Assembly: GCF_900240295.1 (NCBI RefSeq)
Contig: NZ_OEQB01000008.1
Coordinates: forward strand, 1-64,000
Direction of reading: 5' to 3'
DNA length: 64,000 nt
Origin: Megasphaera vaginalis (ex Bordigoni et al. 2020)
GTDB lineage: Bacteria > Bacillota > Negativicutes > Veillonellales > Megasphaeraceae
Positions 61,102 through 64,000 of the stretch are shown here, piece by piece. The notes below the pieces were generated by a model. The model made no database searches. It was given only the letters and a program-made list of their open reading frames with translations, and was not told where the DNA came from. Position numbers and translations under genes: made by a program. The first letter of the stretch is position 1. Every line of letters starts with the position of its first letter.

Positions 61102-61959
61102 TTACAGCAAAAGGGCTTGCTCCAGTTTTTGCGGTACCGTATTTGGATTGCGCGTAATGTAGTAGCTGTCGACTTGAGGCGGCGCAAAATCAAGCAGGGG
61201 AATTGAACGAAGGCGGCGCTGAATGAGTTCTTCTTCAATCAAGCTTTCTGGCAGAAAGGTATAGCCAAGGCCGGCGGCAACGTATTGGGGCAGCTTCGTA
61301 CTGTTGTCTATTTCTATGGGAAAACGATGATGTTTGGGGAAAAGGTCGCGAATGTAAAGGCCGACGCCTTGCAGGGCGAAATTGCAGAATAAGTAATCGA
61401 TTGTCTGCAGATCGCGCTGGTAAATGCCGTTTCTGTATTCATCATTGGCGGCGGCGCAGACGAGGTGCATCGTGTCACAGTGGTAGGGGCGACAGATAAA
61501 GCCTTCTTTGTATAGAGACGTGAAAGAAAAAACGGCGTCAAGAAGACCGCTTTGCAGCATTTCCAACATTTCCTTCGTATGACTGATCGTAATTTCAACA
61601 GAGACAGGCGGTTTTGCCGTCAAATAGGCAAGCAATTTCTTTTGCAAGTGACATTCATAGATCGTATTGGTCGTTCCCAGACGAATCTGCCGCGTATAGG
61701 CAGGTGCCAACTGTAATTCCTGCAGGGCCTTTATTTCCAATTCGACAAAGCGTTGCGCGTAGTCGAGGAATGTGTTTCCTTCTCTCGTCAGTTCTACTTG
61801 TTTGTGGTTGCGCGTGAATAAGGCCGTACCCAGTTCCGATTCCAGATCGCGGATCCGATTTGTAACTGTCGATTGGGCAACGAAAAGTTGTTGGGCTGTT
61901 TTGGTAAAATTTTTGATCTGCGCCAGCGTAATAAAGGTGCGCAGCGTGATTGTATCCAT
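61102..61959 (-). CDS. LysR-family regulator divergent from lysA
   Basis: This 285-residue regulator has the winged-helix start ITLRTFITLAQIKNFTKTAQQLFVAQSTVTNRIRDLESELG and the effector domain. The divergent neighbour is a diaminopimelate decarboxylase gene. In E. coli LysR, the founding member, activates divergent lysA with diaminopimelate. The same arrangement here, with an inverted repeat just upstream of the lysA -35 box, suggests a similar job; the effector is inference. Confidence 0.92.
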   Translation of the reverse strand: MDTITLRTFITLAQIKNFTKTAQQLFVAQSTVTNRIRDLESELGTALFTRNHKQVELTREGNTFLDYAQRFVELEIKALQELQLAPAYTRQIRLGTTNTIYECHLQKKLLAYLTAKPPVSVEITISHTKEMLEMLQSGLLDAVFSFTSLYKEGFICRPYHCDTMHLVCAAANDEYRNGIYQRDLQTIDYLFCNFALQGVGLYIRDLFPKHHRFPIEIDNSTKLPQYVAAGLGYTFLPESLIEEELIQRRLRSIPLLDFAPPQVDSYYITRNPNTVPQKLEQALLL

Positions 61960-61980
61960 GGCACATACCTCGTCATTCGA

Positions 61981-62041
61981 ATATCAAATCAATCTTATTG
62001 ATATAATCTATTTTACAAATTACCTTGCACTATTATATAAT
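61981..62041 (+). promoter_or_regulatory. lysA: LysR-type operator and lysA promoter
   Basis: ATATCAA (61981-61987) and TTGATAT (61998-62004) form an inverted repeat with a 10-nt centre. TTTACA (62012-62017) and TATAAT (62036-62041) make a promoter with 18-nt spacing. The repeat ends 7 nt before the -35 box, the usual place for LysR activation. Confidence 0.65.
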
Positions 62042-62120
62042 AAACGTGAAAAAGAGACAAGAATGGATGGATATAAGGGAAAGAGTTGCAGGTTTTTGCA
62101 GAAAGGATGGAATCGTTGTC

Positions 62121-63374
62121 ATGAATGAAAAGAAAGTGCCTTTTACGGAAACGCAGATTCGCGAGATTATAAAGCAATATCCGACGCCTTTTCATATTTA
62201 CGATGAAAAAGCGATTATTGATAATGTCCGTAAGCTGATCAATGCTTTTTCTTGGGCGTATGACTTCAAAGAATATTTTGCTGTCAAGGCGACGCCGAAT
62301 CCGTATATCATGCGCCTGCTCCAAAATGAAGGCGTAGGTGCGGACTGCAGTTCTTTGCCGGAATTGATTCTTTGTGAAAAGGTCGGCATCGGCGGCAGAG
62401 ATATCGTTTTTTCATCAAATGATACGCCGTACGAAGAGTATCAAAAGGCATTGGAAATGGGTGCGTTGATCAATTTAGATGATATTTCGCTGATTGATTA
62501 CTTGGAAGAAAACGGGCCGTTGCCGGAATGGATGTGTGTCCGCTATAATCCCGGCCCGTTGTTGCAGGGCGGCAATGATATTATCGGTGTGCCGGAAGAG
62601 GCTAAATACGGTATGACGCGGGAGCAAATCTTTGAAGCTCTCACGATTCTTCAGACGAAAGGCGTAAAGCATTTCGGCCTGCATACGATGGTCGTGTCCA
62701 ATGAACTCAATGCCGGCGGCCTGATTCATACGGCCAAAATGATGTTTGAATTAGCTGCCGAAGTTCATCACACTTTGGGCATCGATATTGAATTCCTCGA
62801 TTTCGGCGGCGGTATCGGACTGCCGTATCGTCCGGAAGAAAACTTTGTCGATTACGCTGAACTCAGCGCCGGTATTCGGCGGTATTTTGAAGAGATTATG
62901 GAGCCTGTCGGACTTCACCGAACGCGCATTTCCTTCGAATGCGGCCGCGCTATTACGGGGCCTTACGGGTATTTGGTGACGACGGCGATTCACCATAAGC
63001 ATATTTGGAAAGAATATATCGGCGTCGACGCTTCTATGGCCAACTTAATGCGTCCCGGCATGTACGGTTCTTACCATCATCTGACGGTTATGGGAAAAGA
63101 AGAAGCGCCTCTCGATCATGTTTATGACGTTACCGGATCGCTTTGCGAAAATTGCGATAAATTTGCAATTGACCGTAAGTTGCCGAAAATCGAAGACGGT
63201 GATATCCTGGCTATTCACGATACCGGGGCGCACGGTCATTCGATGGGATTTAATTATAACGGCAAGCTCCGTTCGGCAGAACTGTTGCTTCATGAGGATG
63301 GTACGGTGACGCAGATCCGCCGTGCGGAAACCGTTGATGATCTTTTTGCCACAATCGATTTTTCCGCGTTATAA
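62121..63374 (+). CDS. lysA: Diaminopimelate decarboxylase-like enzyme
   Basis: This 417-residue fold-type III PLP decarboxylase converts meso-diaminopimelate to lysine. The PLP lysine is in EYFAVKATPNPYIMRLL (about residue 56), then FSSNDTPYEEY, LDFGGGIGLPYRPEE (glycine loop) and FECGRAITGPYGYLV. The C-terminal region has GSLCENCDKFAIDRKLPKIEDGDILAIHDTGAHGHSMGFNYN, typical of the family. I chose ATG 62121; in-frame starts at 62025 and 62067 have no better ribosome binding site. Other PLP decarboxylases of this fold are possible but the active-site CENCD motif favours LysA. Confidence 0.92.
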   Translation: MNEKKVPFTETQIREIIKQYPTPFHIYDEKAIIDNVRKLINAFSWAYDFKEYFAVKATPNPYIMRLLQNEGVGADCSSLPELILCEKVGIGGRDIVFSSNDTPYEEYQKALEMGALINLDDISLIDYLEENGPLPEWMCVRYNPGPLLQGGNDIIGVPEEAKYGMTREQIFEALTILQTKGVKHFGLHTMVVSNELNAGGLIHTAKMMFELAAEVHHTLGIDIEFLDFGGGIGLPYRPEENFVDYAELSAGIRRYFEEIMEPVGLHRTRISFECGRAITGPYGYLVTTAIHHKHIWKEYIGVDASMANLMRPGMYGSYHHLTVMGKEEAPLDHVYDVTGSLCENCDKFAIDRKLPKIEDGDILAIHDTGAHGHSMGFNYNGKLRSAELLLHEDGTVTQIRRAETVDDLFATIDFSAL

Positions 63375-63388
63375 ACAGGTATTGCAGC

Positions 63389-63429
63389 AGAGTCTGCCGT
63401 AGGTAAAGTATACGGCAGACTCTTTTTTT
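63389..63429 (+). terminator. Terminator of lysA
   Basis: AGAGTCTGCCGTA pairs exactly with TACGGCAGACTCT around 9 nt, followed by seven T. Confidence 0.92.
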
Positions 63430-63509
63430 GTCCGGTTTTGTATGCCTCTTGCAGGAAAATGTGATAAGATACTGGTATCATCAGTTGCCGCCGGAAGGAG
63501 AGAGGAGCA

Positions 63510-64000
63510 TTGATCCAGTTATATACCTTGTTTACAGGATTCCAAATTACGGTAGCCGTCGTTTTGTTCCTGTATGTATGCCGGTTTCGCCGGCAGTGCA
63601 TCTGCTCCGTGTGGACTTTTTTTTCTGCTCACGTTATGTATTTACTTTGGGCTGCAGCGATTATTTGTTATTATGCCCAGGCTTTATTTATGACGCTTTT
63701 GTGGTTTCTTCTCGGCGTGTTGATCGGTGGCGCAGTTTCCTTTTATCATCGCGATAAATTACCGCATTTTCGTTATTTTGCCGATATCGGAAAATTGCAA
63801 TGCCCGCCTTTGAAGGGGACGCCGCTTTTTTATGCAAGTTGGCTTTTCTTTTTTATTGCCATTCAGGTATTTGCTTTTTATTATCCTCTGTATCTGTTGT
63901 CGTGGCTTATCCAGATCGGTCTTGGCACCGTTACCGGATTTTTTACCGGACTTTTATGGGGATGCGGCATAGCGTCTTTTTTTAGGGCCTCTTGGGAAGA
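63510..64000 (+). CDS. Multi-pass membrane protein, cut by window end
   Basis: From TTG 63510 an open frame runs 163 codons to the window end with no stop. AAGGAG lies 9 nt upstream. It is strongly hydrophobic, with about five segments: LFTGFQITVAVVLFLYV, FFSAHVMYLLWAAAIICYY, FMTLLWFLLGVLIGGAVSF, SWLFFFIAIQVFAFYYPLYLLSW and GTVTGFFTGLLWGCGIA. Short basic loops (YHRDKLPHF) lie between. I do not recognise the family from this part. The reading lacks its 3' end. Confidence 0.7.
   Translation, partial: MIQLYTLFTGFQITVAVVLFLYVCRFRRQCICSVWTFFSAHVMYLLWAAAIICYYAQALFMTLLWFLLGVLIGGAVSFYHRDKLPHFRYFADIGKLQCPPLKGTPLFYASWLFFFIAIQVFAFYYPLYLLSWLIQIGLGTVTGFFTGLLWGCGIASFFRASWE

Overview
The window looks like a chromosomal piece of a diderm Firmicute of the class Negativicutes, most like Megasphaera or a close Veillonellaceae relative. 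This is inferred from gene content. T-box leaders, an infC-rpmI-rplT operon with a leader attenuator, FloA/NfeD and MutS2 are Firmicutes traits. They sit next to a full outer-membrane set (MlaEFD, TolC, TamB, BamA, Skp-like chaperones, LpxD, LpxL-type acyltransferase). A single-chain pyruvate:ferredoxin oxidoreductase and a thiolase point to a fermenting anaerobe making short- and medium-chain acids. Most genes have moderate GC; the stretch 54.5-55.05 kb is strikingly AT-rich.

Layout. 0-0.4 kb: end of an rRNA operon (5S, terminator) and a heptamer tandem array. 0.4-9.2 kb: a small cysteine-motif protein, gamma-carbonic-anhydrase-like protein, iron alcohol dehydrogenase, U32/RlhA-type protein, MutS2, xanthine phosphoribosyltransferase, then a convergent sirtuin/HD pair. 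9.3-17.9 kb: AGCS amino-acid symporter, T-box plus ileS, a small DUF1858 redox protein, a membrane-anchored phosphoesterase, T-box plus trpS, and a YfbR-type nucleotidase. 18-26.8 kb: NfeD-FloA with unknown partners, alpha/beta hydrolase, zinc-binding lipoprotein, Tat-exported amidase, murA, an MreB paralogue and a secreted biotinyl-like domain. 26.8-46.7 kb: S55 protease, then the envelope cluster mlaE-mlaF-mlaD-tolC-tamB-sigma factor-unknown-bamA-unknown-three skp-like genes-lpxD-lpxL. 47-54 kb: LysR regulator divergent from the pyruvate:ferredoxin oxidoreductase gene, then thiolase on the minus strand. 54.0-55.07 kb: about 1 kb without any annotated-size gene. 55-64 kb: unknown protein, TVP38/VTT membrane protein, dNTPase, DUF1653, infC-rpmI-rplT, a cupin-type XRE regulator divergent from a serine/threonine dehydratase, a LysR regulator divergent from lysA, and a membrane protein cut by the window end.

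The most notable find is in the AT-rich gap. The minus strand carries two tandem 27-residue membrane peptides, each with a strong ribosome binding site and followed by a long terminator hairpin. They share 20 of 27 residues, including an invariant core SLGILMSYSF. Of the 20 shared residues, 14 use a different codon in the two copies, which argues for selection on the peptide. I recognise no family for them.

Other points: infC starts with ATT behind a two-state leader; three Skp-like chaperones with three different membrane attachments lie in a row; MlaD carries a C-terminal barrel; BamA has an Ala/Pro/Thr-rich extension with three TGYE motifs; the thiolase promoter has a dyad filling its spacer; and the symporter and serine dehydratase promoters share operator-like half-sites.
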